From the NCBI GenBank assembly GCA_023428695.1, contig JAEYWY010000005.1:62001-126000 (forward strand): a stretch of 64,000 nt of DNA. The letters run 5' to 3'. The translations under genes and the position numbers were made by a program. The stretch comes from Bacteroidota bacterium. Its GTDB lineage: Bacteria; Bacteroidota; Bacteroidia; Cytophagales; Cyclobacteriaceae. This document shows, in pieces, positions 1-8,019 of the stretch (its first letter is position 1; each line of letters starts with the position of its first letter). The notes beneath the pieces are model-generated. The model was not told the DNA's origin. It made no database searches and saw only the letters and a list, made by a program, of their open reading frames with translations.

Positions 1-1
1 A

Positions 2-1141
2 TCACGACTTTCGATACTTACCAAACCGATCAACAACCGCGGGCAGTGTTTTTATTGTTCGCAATGCAACCGCGGGTGCACTGTCTACGGCGATTTTTCT
101 TCGTCGTCGGTGCTTGTGAAGCCGGCGATGGCAACAACCCATCTTACCGTAATTCCAAACGCGATGGCGCGTGAAGTGACCACCGACGACAACGGCAAGG
201 CTACTGGTGTCTCGTACGTCGACAAAGAAACGCTGCAGGAACACGTGGTGCGAGCCCGTGTTGTCATACTCGCGGCAAGTGCGTGTGAGTCGGCGCGACT
301 CCTGTTGAATTCAAAGTCCACACGGTTTCCCAACGGACTGGCTAATTCAAGCAATGTCGTCGGTAAGTATCTTCATGATTCAACCGGTGCTTCCATGAGC
401 GGATTCCTGCCGAAGCTCGTTGATCGCAAACGCTACAATGAAGACGGCGTCGGTGGAATGCACGTATACACACCGTGGTGGCTGGACAACAAAAAACTCG
501 ACTTTCCCCGTGGCTATCACATCGAATACTGGGGCGGCATGGGAATGCCTGGCTATGGATTTGGTTTCGGAATCCAGCATGTAAACGGAAAATTCCCGGC
601 GCGTGACGGTAAGCAGAAATCTGCCGGTGGGTATGGAGCGTCATTGAAAGATGACATCAGATACTTTTACGGCGCCGGATTCGGAATGTCTGGCAGGGGT
701 GAAGCGATCGCGCGCGAGGACAACTACTGTGAGATCGATCCGAATACGGTCGACAAATGGGGCATCCCTGTTTTGCGTTTCCATTACAAGTGGACCGACT
801 ATGAAGTCAAACAGGCGAAACACATGCAGGATACGTTCGAAGAGATCATTCACAAAATGGGCGGCGTAGTCACGTCGTCCAAAGGCACAGCCGAAAATGA
901 TTACGGGCTTGCTGCGCCTGGTCGGATCATCCATGAAGTAGGAACGACCCGTATGGGGAACGATCCGAAGAAGTCGGTCCTTAACAAGTACAACCAGGCC
1001 CATGATTGTAATAACCTCTTCGTTATGGATGGTGGCGCGTTTGTATCGCAGGCGGACAAAAACCCTACGTGGACCATTCTCGCGTTAGCGATGCGCGCAT
1101 CGGAGTATCTTATCGATGAAATGAAAAAGCAAAACATCTGA
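2..1141 (+). CDS. GMC-family oxidoreductase, C-terminal part (5' end outside window)
   Basis: The reading frame is open from base 2, so the gene begins before the window and only about 379 residues are visible; the first internal ATG at 110 is not the true start. A cysteine-rich segment (CFYCSQCNRGC) near base 60 is followed by the substrate-binding region and the GMC C-terminal domain. HEVGTTRMG near base 930 and NPTWTI near base 1065 carry the His and Asn that form the catalytic pair in GMC flavoenzymes. Family knowledge suggests FAD-dependent oxidation of a sugar or alcohol in the periplasm. The next gene encodes a gluconate 2-dehydrogenase subunit 3-like protein 17 bp downstream, so the two probably form one membrane-linked dehydrogenase. 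The substrate cannot be read from the sequence. Confidence 0.85.
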   Translation, partial: SRLSILTKPINNRGQCFYCSQCNRGCTVYGDFSSSSVLVKPAMATTHLTVIPNAMAREVTTDDNGKATGVSYVDKETLQEHVVRARVVILAASACESARLLLNSKSTRFPNGLANSSNVVGKYLHDSTGASMSGFLPKLVDRKRYNEDGVGGMHVYTPWWLDNKKLDFPRGYHIEYWGGMGMPGYGFGFGIQHVNGKFPARDGKQKSAGGYGASLKDDIRYFYGAGFGMSGRGEAIAREDNYCEIDPNTVDKWGIPVLRFHYKWTDYEVKQAKHMQDTFEEIIHKMGGVVTSSKGTAENDYGLAAPGRIIHEVGTTRMGNDPKKSVLNKYNQAHDCNNLFVMDGGAFVSQADKNPTWTILALAMRASEYLIDEMKKQNI

Positions 1142-1158
1142 CCTAAACACAACGTCGT

Positions 1159-1812
1159 ATGGACAGAAGAAAATATCTCAAATCATTTACGCTGGGTACT
1201 GTAGGTGCCGGTGTGTTGTTGGAATCGTGCAATACACCAAAGGAAACACCACCTGCGACAGCGGCGAAACCGGAGTTCACCATTGACCGGTATAAGGAAG
1301 AGCTGGAAAGAGAGGAGAAATTACAAAACGAAACATTCTTCGACGAGCACGAGATGAAGACAATCACGGTGCTTGCTGACATCATCATTCCGCGTGACGA
1401 CCGGTCAGGGAGTGCATCGGATGCGGGTGTACCTGATTTCATCGCCTTCATCGTTAAGGATATGCCGGCTCACCAATTGCCCATGCGCGGCGGATTAAAA
1501 TGGCTGGATGTACATTGTATGAAACATTACGGGAATGGGTTCATTGACTGTACCGAAGCACAACGAATTGAAGTTGTTGATCAGATCGCGTATCCCGAAC
1601 AGGCAGCGCCAGACATGAAACCCGGAGTAGCATTCTTTAATCGCATGCGCGATCTTACCGCTACCGGCTTCTTTACCTCGAAGATCGGAATTGCTGACCT
1701 TGGTTATGCGGGCAACACACCCAACCAATGGAACGGTGTTCCCGACGAGGTGCTTGCACAGTACGGACTCAGGTACGACGACCGTACCAATGAAATCAGC
1801 GTGAAGTACTAG
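1159..1812 (+). CDS. Gluconate 2-dehydrogenase subunit 3 family lipoprotein
   Basis: This 217-residue protein has a twin-arginine-like start (MDRRKYLKSF) followed by a lipobox-like LLESC, suggesting Tat export and lipid anchoring. The body (from about residue 55, DEHEMKTITVLADIIIP) matches the Gluconate_2-dh3 pattern: helical, with the conserved IIP and GVPDFI segments. Such small subunits accompany GMC dehydrogenases and aid their export or assembly. It follows the GMC gene by 17 bp on the same strand, which supports one operon and one complex. The exact substrate is unknown. Confidence 0.85.
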   Translation: MDRRKYLKSFTLGTVGAGVLLESCNTPKETPPATAAKPEFTIDRYKEELEREEKLQNETFFDEHEMKTITVLADIIIPRDDRSGSASDAGVPDFIAFIVKDMPAHQLPMRGGLKWLDVHCMKHYGNGFIDCTEAQRIEVVDQIAYPEQAAPDMKPGVAFFNRMRDLTATGFFTSKIGIADLGYAGNTPNQWNGVPDEVLAQYGLRYDDRTNEISVKY

Positions 1813-1890
1813 ACCTCTGTTCTCATTGATGTAAGGTTAGCCCAACAAATGTCCTTGGATGCTGTGTTGAAAGATGCGTTCTTGTAAGCT

Positions 1891-4353
1891 ATGAGGTATT
1901 TTTTCCTGGCAGCGTTTCTGTTGTTTCATATTCTACTCGTGGCTCAGGAGGAAAACCAATCCCGAAAACGTGTGCAGACTGCGATTCGCGTTGACCACGC
2001 TCCAAAGATTGACGGCGTGTTAGACGAAAACCTCTGGAATACGCAGTACGAGAAAGTCAACTTCTATCAATACGCACCTGATAATGGTGCTCCATCAGAA
2101 TTCGAAACCGCCGTCCAGGTAATTTATACCGACAAGGCACTTTACATCGCGGCACGACTTTTCGATCCTGAACCCGGCAAAATCCTTAAAGAGTTTGGCG
2201 GTCGCGATGATATGTGGCGGAATACAGACCGCTTTGGAATCGTGATTGACCCCTACAACAGTGGCTTAAGCGCGTTCACCTTCTTCGTTACCGCAGCCGG
2301 CGTCCAGGGCGACTTTTATCTTACCGGTACCTTCTGGGATGGAAACTGGGATGCCGTATGGAACAGTGCCGTTAAGATTTATGACAACGGCTGGACCGCA
2401 GAAATTGAAATCCCATATTACGCGATCCGGTTTCCCCGGGTAGCCGTCCAGGAATGGGGGATTAACTACTTCAGAAGCGTTAAGCGAATTCAGGAAGAGG
2501 CGTACTGGAACCACATCGACAATTCTGTGCAGGGGGTTGTGAATCAATCCGGTGTTTTAAGAGGAATCGAGAATATTCAGCCGCCGCTGCGATTGTCTTT
2601 TTCGCCATACGTTACAGCGGCATATAACCATGCGGAAGAAACCGGTGACGGTCAGTTTGCGCTCACGGGCGGGATGGACGTCAAGTACGGTATTAACGAG
2701 AGTTATACCCTCGACATGAGTCTGATCCCTGATTTCAGCCAGGTTCAATCCGATAACGTTGTCCTTAACCTTTCAGCATATGAGGTCCGCTTTGCCGAAA
2801 ACAGGCAGTTCTTTACAGAGGGGACAGAATTATTCAATAAGGGCAGCCTCTTCTACTCCCGGCGTGTAGGCTCAACGTTTGGTGAGATCGAATACAACGA
2901 CAACGAAGAGGAAATCGTCAGTCAACCCACGGCGGCGAACCTTTTGAATGCGACCAAGATATCGGGCCGAAACAAAAAAGGTCTCGGACTCGGCTTTTTC
3001 AACGCGATCACCAACAAGACGAAGGCATTGATCCGAAACAAGGAACATGACACGATACGCGAAGTGGAAGTGGACCCCATGACGAATTTTAACGTCGTCG
3101 TTGTTGATCAAAACCTGAAGAACAATTCCAATTTCAACTTCACCAATACAAGCGTGATGCGTACAAATGGTGGCAGGGACGCTAATGTGGCGGGTGCCTC
3201 CCTTTCGTTGAATGACAGAACACTTCGTTACCGCGTCCGCGTGTTTGGCTCCGTGAGCAATATTGCGCGCCGACACGCTGTGGATACCGACGGGAACGAG
3301 ACCGGCTTCAAATACACCATTGAACTTGCGAAAGTCAGTGGCCCATGGCAATACGGAATTTCGAGAAATGTTGAGTCGAAGAATTATCAGATCAATGACC
3401 TAGGCTACTTGAGAGCACCAAACGAGATTTCGCATTATGCGTATGCACGCTTCAACGTATTCAGGCCATTTGGGATTTTCAACCGACTGAACGCTTACTT
3501 TTCGCTTTTCCATGATCAGTTGTTTGCGCCGCGTGCATTCAGCACCTTCGATGTCAACGCAAGTACGTACGCACAATTCAGGAATTTCTGGTCGATTGGA
3601 TTCAGCTATGGGGCCACTCCCGTAACTCGCCACGACTATTTTGAACCGCGGACTGAAGGGTATTTCGTCGCATTGCCGGCGTCGAAAAGTTACAACGTCT
3701 CTCTTGAAAGCGATTCAAGAAAACCACTCAAGGGCAACTTCTACGGAGGCCGCTGGACCCGGGATGACTGGGATCAGCATTCAGACTGGATGGGCATCTA
3801 TCTGCGCTACCGCGTAAGCAATAAACTCTCATTGAATGTTGAGGTAAATGGAGAAGAATCTATTGGTGGTCGGGGTTACGTAACAAACACAGGCACCGAC
3901 GCTGACGAACAGATTATCTTTGGACAACGCAGCGTCAAGTCTGCCACAAACGTTGCGGGTATTAATTACACATTCAACAACCGGATGGGCGTGAATCTAC
4001 GTGTGAGACATTATTGGAGCAGCGTCAGGTATGACGAATACTACAAACTTGAGCGGGGCGGTTCGCTCATCGGGAGCAGTTATTCGGGTATTGATGCTGA
4101 TGGCGAATTGATCCATGACACGAACTTCAATGCTGTGAACCTCGACCTGGTTTATTCCCTGCAAGTGGCGCCGGGGTCCTTTGTAAACGTTGTCTGGAAG
4201 GATGCGATCCAGTCCCTTACGAACGATTCTTCGCTGGATTATTTTTCATCTTACCGCCAGGCTTTGCAGTCACCCCAGATGAACAACGTATCGATTCGAT
4301 TCACTTACTTCCTGGATTACCTCAGTCTTCGCAAATCAGTATCCCGGTCCTGA
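1891..4353 (+). CDS. DUF5916 outer-membrane barrel with N-terminal CBM9-like domain
   Basis: This 820-residue protein starts with a signal peptide (MRYFFLAAFLLFHILLVAQ). Next comes a carbohydrate-binding family 9-like domain, recognisable from KIDGVLDENLWN at about residues 38-50, and then a long stretch of alternating aromatic and polar residues typical of a beta-barrel (DUF5916). Proteins of this build are common in Bacteroidota outer membranes and are often annotated as hypothetical or carbohydrate-binding. A role in binding or passing glycans would fit the neighbours but is inference. It lies 78 bp after the dehydrogenase pair and may be co-transcribed with it. Confidence 0.75.
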   Translation: MRYFFLAAFLLFHILLVAQEENQSRKRVQTAIRVDHAPKIDGVLDENLWNTQYEKVNFYQYAPDNGAPSEFETAVQVIYTDKALYIAARLFDPEPGKILKEFGGRDDMWRNTDRFGIVIDPYNSGLSAFTFFVTAAGVQGDFYLTGTFWDGNWDAVWNSAVKIYDNGWTAEIEIPYYAIRFPRVAVQEWGINYFRSVKRIQEEAYWNHIDNSVQGVVNQSGVLRGIENIQPPLRLSFSPYVTAAYNHAEETGDGQFALTGGMDVKYGINESYTLDMSLIPDFSQVQSDNVVLNLSAYEVRFAENRQFFTEGTELFNKGSLFYSRRVGSTFGEIEYNDNEEEIVSQPTAANLLNATKISGRNKKGLGLGFFNAITNKTKALIRNKEHDTIREVEVDPMTNFNVVVVDQNLKNNSNFNFTNTSVMRTNGGRDANVAGASLSLNDRTLRYRVRVFGSVSNIARRHAVDTDGNETGFKYTIELAKVSGPWQYGISRNVESKNYQINDLGYLRAPNEISHYAYARFNVFRPFGIFNRLNAYFSLFHDQLFAPRAFSTFDVNASTYAQFRNFWSIGFSYGATPVTRHDYFEPRTEGYFVALPASKSYNVSLESDSRKPLKGNFYGGRWTRDDWDQHSDWMGIYLRYRVSNKLSLNVEVNGEESIGGRGYVTNTGTDADEQIIFGQRSVKSATNVAGINYTFNNRMGVNLRVRHYWSSVRYDEYYKLERGGSLIGSSYSGIDADGELIHDTNFNAVNLDLVYSLQVAPGSFVNVVWKDAIQSLTNDSSLDYFSSYRQALQSPQMNNVSIRFTYFLDYLSLRKSVSRS

Positions 4354-4383
4354 TCCGCGCGACATCTTTTCGCTGCTCCGTTG

Positions 4384-4454
4384 AAATCCCATTAAAAGAC
4401 CTGTTGAGCGGGGCAATAAACTTTGTATAATTCATTGCCGCGCGCATGGGATTT
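4384..4454. repeat. Nested inverted repeats downstream of the DUF5916 gene
   Basis: AAATCCCAT at 4384-4392 is repeated inverted as ATGGGATTT at 4446-4454. Inside lies a second pair, GGCAAT at 4412-4417 and ATTGCC at 4434-4439. A T-rich run follows the right arm, so the structure could end the upstream transcript, although the loop is unusually long. It also sits just upstream of the putative aldolase promoter and could be regulatory. Confidence 0.35.
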
Positions 4455-4460
4455 TTATTT

Positions 4461-4468
4461 TACTTTTG
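4461..4468 (+). promoter_or_regulatory. Bacteroidota-type -7 box for the aldolase gene
   Basis: TACTTTTG fits the Bacteroidota primary sigma -7 consensus TAnnTTTG. An ATTG about 23 bp upstream could serve as the -33 element. Transcription starting near 4475 would give a leader of about 90 nt before the preferred ATG at 4563, and that leader includes the element shared with SusC. Confidence 0.45.
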
Positions 4469-4500
4469 AATAGCCCGCGTTCACGCTCATCGCGAAACAG

Positions 4501-4534
4501 TGACACATGGCAGTAAGTGCAGGATGGTTGGGCC
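4501..4534 (+). promoter_or_regulatory. Leader element shared with the SusC gene (copy 1)
   Basis: This stretch contains TGACA, GCAG, AGTGCAGGATG (4516-4526) and GGGCC (4530-4534), with GACGC soon after. The same blocks in the same order occur at 7926-7961 upstream of susC, and AGTGCAGGATGnnnGGGCC has identical spacing. Presence before both a catabolic gene and the transport gene suggests a common operator or RNA leader. Confidence 0.5.
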
Positions 4535-4562
4535 ATCGGTGACGCGGATATTTGGTAAAAAA

Positions 4563-6692
4563 ATGGTGAATGCTATGGATGTCGCGGTTAACCGGGAATT
4601 TAAGTATGTTTCGTATCTGTGGGATGAAGCGAAAGCGGAGCGGTGCAAAAATGAAATTGACCTTCTGATTTATCGATCCAATATTCTTGGAGCCGACCTG
4701 CGGATTACCAACTATGGCGGAGGCAACACAAGTTGCAAAACACGCGAAAAGGATCCGCTATCCGGAGAGTTGAAAGACGTAATGTGGGTCAAGGGTTCCG
4801 GCGGCGACATTGGCACGCTCACGCGCAAAGGGCTGGCAGGTCTGTACCTCGACCGCCTTCATGCCCTGAAGAATCGTTATCGCGGTCTGGAATTCGAGGA
4901 TGAGATGGTGGGTTTGTTCTACCATTGCATCTATGATCTTGAATCGAAAGCACCTTCCATAGATACGCCGCTGCATGCATTCCTCCCTTTTACCCATATC
5001 GATCACCTGCATCCGGATGCAGTAATTGCGCTTGCTGCATCTAAGGATGGGGAGGCTATCGTGAAAGACCTGTTCCAGGGTTCACTGGCATGGATACCAT
5101 GGCAACGCCCCGGATTTGATCTCGGTCTGAAGCTTGAACAATGCATTGTCGAAAACCCTTCGATTACAGGAATCGTACTTGGTGGTCACGGATTGTTTAC
5201 GTGGGGCACGACGTCGCATGAGTGTTATATGAATAGCCTGTCCGTTATAGAGAAGGCATCGGCCTATCTGCACGAGAATTTTGGCAGGAAACGTCCGGTA
5301 TTTGGTGGTATTCGCGTTCCTGCGCCGGATCGTGATAAACGCCTCGCGCGCGCAAACGCTATCGCTCCGATTCTTCGTGGGTTCTGCTCAAGTGAACGCC
5401 ACATGGTCGGGCACTTCACCGATGATGAACGCGTACTCGAGTTTGTCGGCAGCAACGATCTTGAAAGGCTTGCCCAACTTGGTACAAGTTGCCCTGACCA
5501 CTTTCTCCGGACAAAAATCAGACCCCTGATTCTTGATATTCCCGAAACAGCAAATGGAAATGGTCAGGAGATCAAAACACAGATTGGTCAGCGATTTGAA
5601 AAATACCGGGAACAATACCAGGAGTACTACAACGATCACCGCCACCCGGGAAGTCCTGCGATGCGTGACCCGAATCCGGTTGTAATACTTTTCCCCGGGG
5701 TTGGAATGTTCACATTTGCAAAAGACAAACCCACGGCACGAGTATCTGCAGAGTTCTACATCAATGCGATCAATGTGATGAAGGGCGCCGAGTCGGTTTC
5801 TTCATACGTAGCGCTGCCGTTGCAGGAAGCATTTAATATTGAGTACTGGCAGCTTGAAGAGGACAAACTGAGACGCATGCCGCCCGCAAAACCGCTTACC
5901 GGAAAGATTGCACTGATCACCGGCAGCGCCGGAGGCATCGGAAAGGCAATCGCTGAGAAGTTTATCCGGGAAGGAGCAGTGGTCGTAATTTGCGACAACG
6001 ATGAAACACGATTGAAGGAAGCGGAAACGGAAATGAAAAAAGCGTATTCTGCCGATCAGTACGTTACTACCGTCATCGATGTAACCAACGCTGAGAGTAT
6101 ACGCAAGGCAATGGCTCATGCCAGCATCGCATTTGGCGGCGTCGATATTCTTGTGAACAACGCCGGTATTTCGATTTCACGCGGATTCACCGAGCATACC
6201 GAAGAAGAATGGGACAGCCTGTACGATATCCTTGTGAAAGGGCAGTTCCTTATGTCACAAACTGCTGTGCGTGTGATGAAACAGCAGGGCCTCGGTGGTG
6301 ACATCATCAATATAGCAAGTAAGAACGGACTCGTATCCGGTCCGAAGAACGCCGGCTACGGATCAGCAAAAGCTGCGCAACTTCATATGAACCGACTGAT
6401 GGCCGCCGAACTTGGCGACGACAAGATCCGTGTGAACGCTGTAAATCCTGACGCGATCATCGTCGATAGCAAGATTTGGAAAAGCGGCTGGGCGAAGGAC
6501 AGAGCAAATGCGTACGGTGTCGCCATCGAAGACCTGCCCAGATTTTATGCGGACCGAACACTCATGAAAGATATTCTTTATCCCGCCGACGTGGCAAATG
6601 CAGTGTACGTCTTCGTCAGTGGATTACTCGACAAATCTACCGGGAATATGCTCAATGTTGACGGGGGATTACCTCCTGCGTTTCCGCGTTGA
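4563..6692 (+). CDS. rhaD: Bifunctional rhamnulose-1-phosphate aldolase / L-lactaldehyde dehydrogenase
   Basis: The N-terminal half is a class II aldolase domain with metal-site histidines in PLHAFLPFTHIDHLH and GGHGLFTWG. From about residue 450 follows a short-chain dehydrogenase domain: ALITGSAGGIG for NAD(P) binding, LVNNAGIS, and the YGSAKAA catalytic Tyr-Lys. Family members split L-rhamnulose 1-phosphate into dihydroxyacetone phosphate and L-lactaldehyde and oxidise the latter to lactate. ATG 4563 (or 4575) is preferred over GTG 4500, because homologues begin near FKYVSYLWDEAK and 4500 lies within the element shared with susC. The length of 709 residues is normal for the fusion. A regulator and SusC/D follow; kinase and isomerase genes lie 12-14 kb away. 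Confidence 0.92.
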   Translation: MVNAMDVAVNREFKYVSYLWDEAKAERCKNEIDLLIYRSNILGADLRITNYGGGNTSCKTREKDPLSGELKDVMWVKGSGGDIGTLTRKGLAGLYLDRLHALKNRYRGLEFEDEMVGLFYHCIYDLESKAPSIDTPLHAFLPFTHIDHLHPDAVIALAASKDGEAIVKDLFQGSLAWIPWQRPGFDLGLKLEQCIVENPSITGIVLGGHGLFTWGTTSHECYMNSLSVIEKASAYLHENFGRKRPVFGGIRVPAPDRDKRLARANAIAPILRGFCSSERHMVGHFTDDERVLEFVGSNDLERLAQLGTSCPDHFLRTKIRPLILDIPETANGNGQEIKTQIGQRFEKYREQYQEYYNDHRHPGSPAMRDPNPVVILFPGVGMFTFAKDKPTARVSAEFYINAINVMKGAESVSSYVALPLQEAFNIEYWQLEEDKLRRMPPAKPLTGKIALITGSAGGIGKAIAEKFIREGAVVVICDNDETRLKEAETEMKKAYSADQYVTTVIDVTNAESIRKAMAHASIAFGGVDILVNNAGISISRGFTEHTEEEWDSLYDILVKGQFLMSQTAVRVMKQQGLGGDIINIASKNGLVSGPKNAGYGSAKAAQLHMNRLMAAELGDDKIRVNAVNPDAIIVDSKIWKSGWAKDRANAYGVAIEDLPRFYADRTLMKDILYPADVANAVYVFVSGLLDKSTGNMLNVDGGLPPAFPR

Positions 6693-6717
6693 CAGGATTC
6701 ATACAAGTACGGAAGAC

Positions 6718-6743
6718 AAAGGGGCGTTAGCTCCTTTTTTTTT
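6718..6743 (+). terminator. Rho-independent terminator after rhaD
   Basis: AAAGGGGC and GCTCCTTT form a stem around GTTA with one G-T pair, followed directly by a T run. It lies 26 bp after the aldolase stop and points in its direction. Confidence 0.75.
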
Positions 6744-6749
6744 GGATCA

Positions 6750-6784
6750 TAAAAAAAAAGAGGCCGCCTTTTGGGCAACCTCTT
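6750..6784 (-). terminator. Rho-independent terminator after the GntR regulator
   Basis: Read on the minus strand, AAGAGGTTGCC pairs with GGCGGCCTCTT around a short CAAAA loop, and a run of nine T residues follows. Together with the plus-strand hairpin beside it, it insulates the convergent aldolase and regulator genes. Confidence 0.8.
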
Positions 6785-6801
6785 GATATTCCAGATAATG
6801 A

Positions 6802-7854
6802 TCAGATTGAGTTTCGCATGATCATCCGGAAAGGGTTTTTGATTTTTTCTCTTGAGTGACACTGTACCATGTCGGCCATCGTTTCACCCATCTTTGTAAA
6901 ATCAGTACTTAACACAGTAATGCCTCCGGCAAGTATTTCTTTAAAAGGAGTGTCGTTGTATGTGATGACTCCGATGTTTTTTCCGAGCTTGAGATTCCTT
7001 GCGGCAGCTTTCTTGATAATTTCTACGAGGTCACATTCCTCAATCACGACATAAAGTTCATGTGGTCTGACCTCGTGGTGGGCGGCACTCTGTATGATTT
7101 CGTATTCGAAATTTTCTTCCTCGCAGAAATTTGTGAATCCGGACGTGATACCGGAGCAGTAGTAGTTGTCGGTAGGGAAGACAAGGTAAAGTTTTTTGTA
7201 CTTCCTGATTTTTTCAATTCCGGTATAAAGAGCCTGGTGGATGTCGAGTTCGAAGTCTTCAAAGACACAGCCGTATTCGCCTTCGATACCTTCGATGTCT
7301 TTGTTCAGCATCAGTAACCGGTCTTTCGGTATTTTGTTGATCGCAGCTTTCACACTTTCTGTTTCCTCCTTGAAGTGTGGCATGATTACATAGTAGTCAT
7401 ACTTTCCAAGGCTTTCAATAACTATCTTTTCGAGTGTCTTGCTATCACAGTGATGTATCTGCAGGTCAACTGTAGCTGTCGCACCAAGCTTCTTAACAAA
7501 TGAATTGTAGATTGTCTTCTTATGGTCGCTCAGTTTGTTAAAGACGAGCAGTATTCTTTTGCCTTCGTTTTTTGATGTGCTTGATACATAGAATCCTTTT
7601 CCACGTACGGCTGTAATGATTCCTCGACGGCGGAGGATTTTGTAAGCTTTCTCCACCGTATCGCGGGACAGATAATACTCCTCGCTCGTTTCATTGATGG
7701 ATGGAATCTTGTCGCCGACCTTTACAATACCAATCTCGATATCGGATACAATGGTGTCAACAACCTGCTGGTACTTGGGGATCTTCGAATTTTCATCGAT
7801 GCTGAGAAATCCTTGAAACATATATTCTGGTGTTTGGGTGTCCTGTACTGTCAT
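6802..7854 (-). CDS. GntR-type transcriptional regulator with a LacI-like sensor domain
   Basis: Residues roughly 15-90 form a GntR winged helix-turn-helix (IPKYQQVVDTIVSDIE, SRDTVEKAYKILRRRGII, GKGFYV). The remaining ~250 residues resemble a periplasmic-binding-protein fold (KRILLVFNKL, YDYYVIMPHF, IGVITYNDTP), as in LacI-type sugar sensors. This domain mix is common in Bacteroidota sugar regulators. It lies between rhaD and susC, on the opposite strand, so local control of the rhamnose genes is the obvious inference; the effector is probably rhamnose or a derivative. The start could be GTG 7869, ATG 7854 or ATG 7821; the last would give MFQGFLSID, a typical beginning. Confidence 0.88.
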   Translation of the reverse strand: MTVQDTQTPEYMFQGFLSIDENSKIPKYQQVVDTIVSDIEIGIVKVGDKIPSINETSEEYYLSRDTVEKAYKILRRRGIITAVRGKGFYVSSTSKNEGKRILLVFNKLSDHKKTIYNSFVKKLGATATVDLQIHHCDSKTLEKIVIESLGKYDYYVIMPHFKEETESVKAAINKIPKDRLLMLNKDIEGIEGEYGCVFEDFELDIHQALYTGIEKIRKYKKLYLVFPTDNYYCSGITSGFTNFCEEENFEYEIIQSAAHHEVRPHELYVVIEECDLVEIIKKAAARNLKLGKNIGVITYNDTPFKEILAGGITVLSTDFTKMGETMADMVQCHSREKIKNPFRMIMRNSI

Positions 7855-7911
7855 GTGAAATGTTTGCACCTCACATAGACGATATTATGAAAATAATCTC
7901 AAAGATCAAAG

Positions 7912-7926
7912 ACAACAATCGGTTGT
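7912..7926. promoter_or_regulatory. Candidate operator palindrome between the regulator and susC
   Basis: ACAAC-AATCG-GTTGT is a perfect 5-5-5 inverted repeat lying 57 bp upstream of the regulator start and 93 bp upstream of susC. GntR proteins bind short palindromes, so it is a reasonable operator candidate, but short palindromes also arise by chance. Confidence 0.35.
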
Positions 7927-7961
7927 GACAACGATGCAGGTCAGTGCAGGATGTAGGGGCC
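7926..7961 (+). promoter_or_regulatory. Leader element shared with rhaD (copy 2)
   Basis: TGACA (7926-7930), GCAG, AGTGCAGGATG (7943-7953) and GGGCC (7957-7961), with GACGC next, repeat the blocks found before rhaD at 4501-4534. The distance to the start codon is 58 bp here against 28 bp at rhaD. Confidence 0.5.
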
Positions 7962-8019
7962 GACGCAAATGTGGAGTTTGGTGTACGATAATAATAAACC
8001 CAAATCCATTTCAGACTTT

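Noticed and set aside
4500..4562. N-terminal extension of the aldolase from GTG 4500
   Set aside because: These bases contain the element shared with the susC leader, and homologues begin after this segment.
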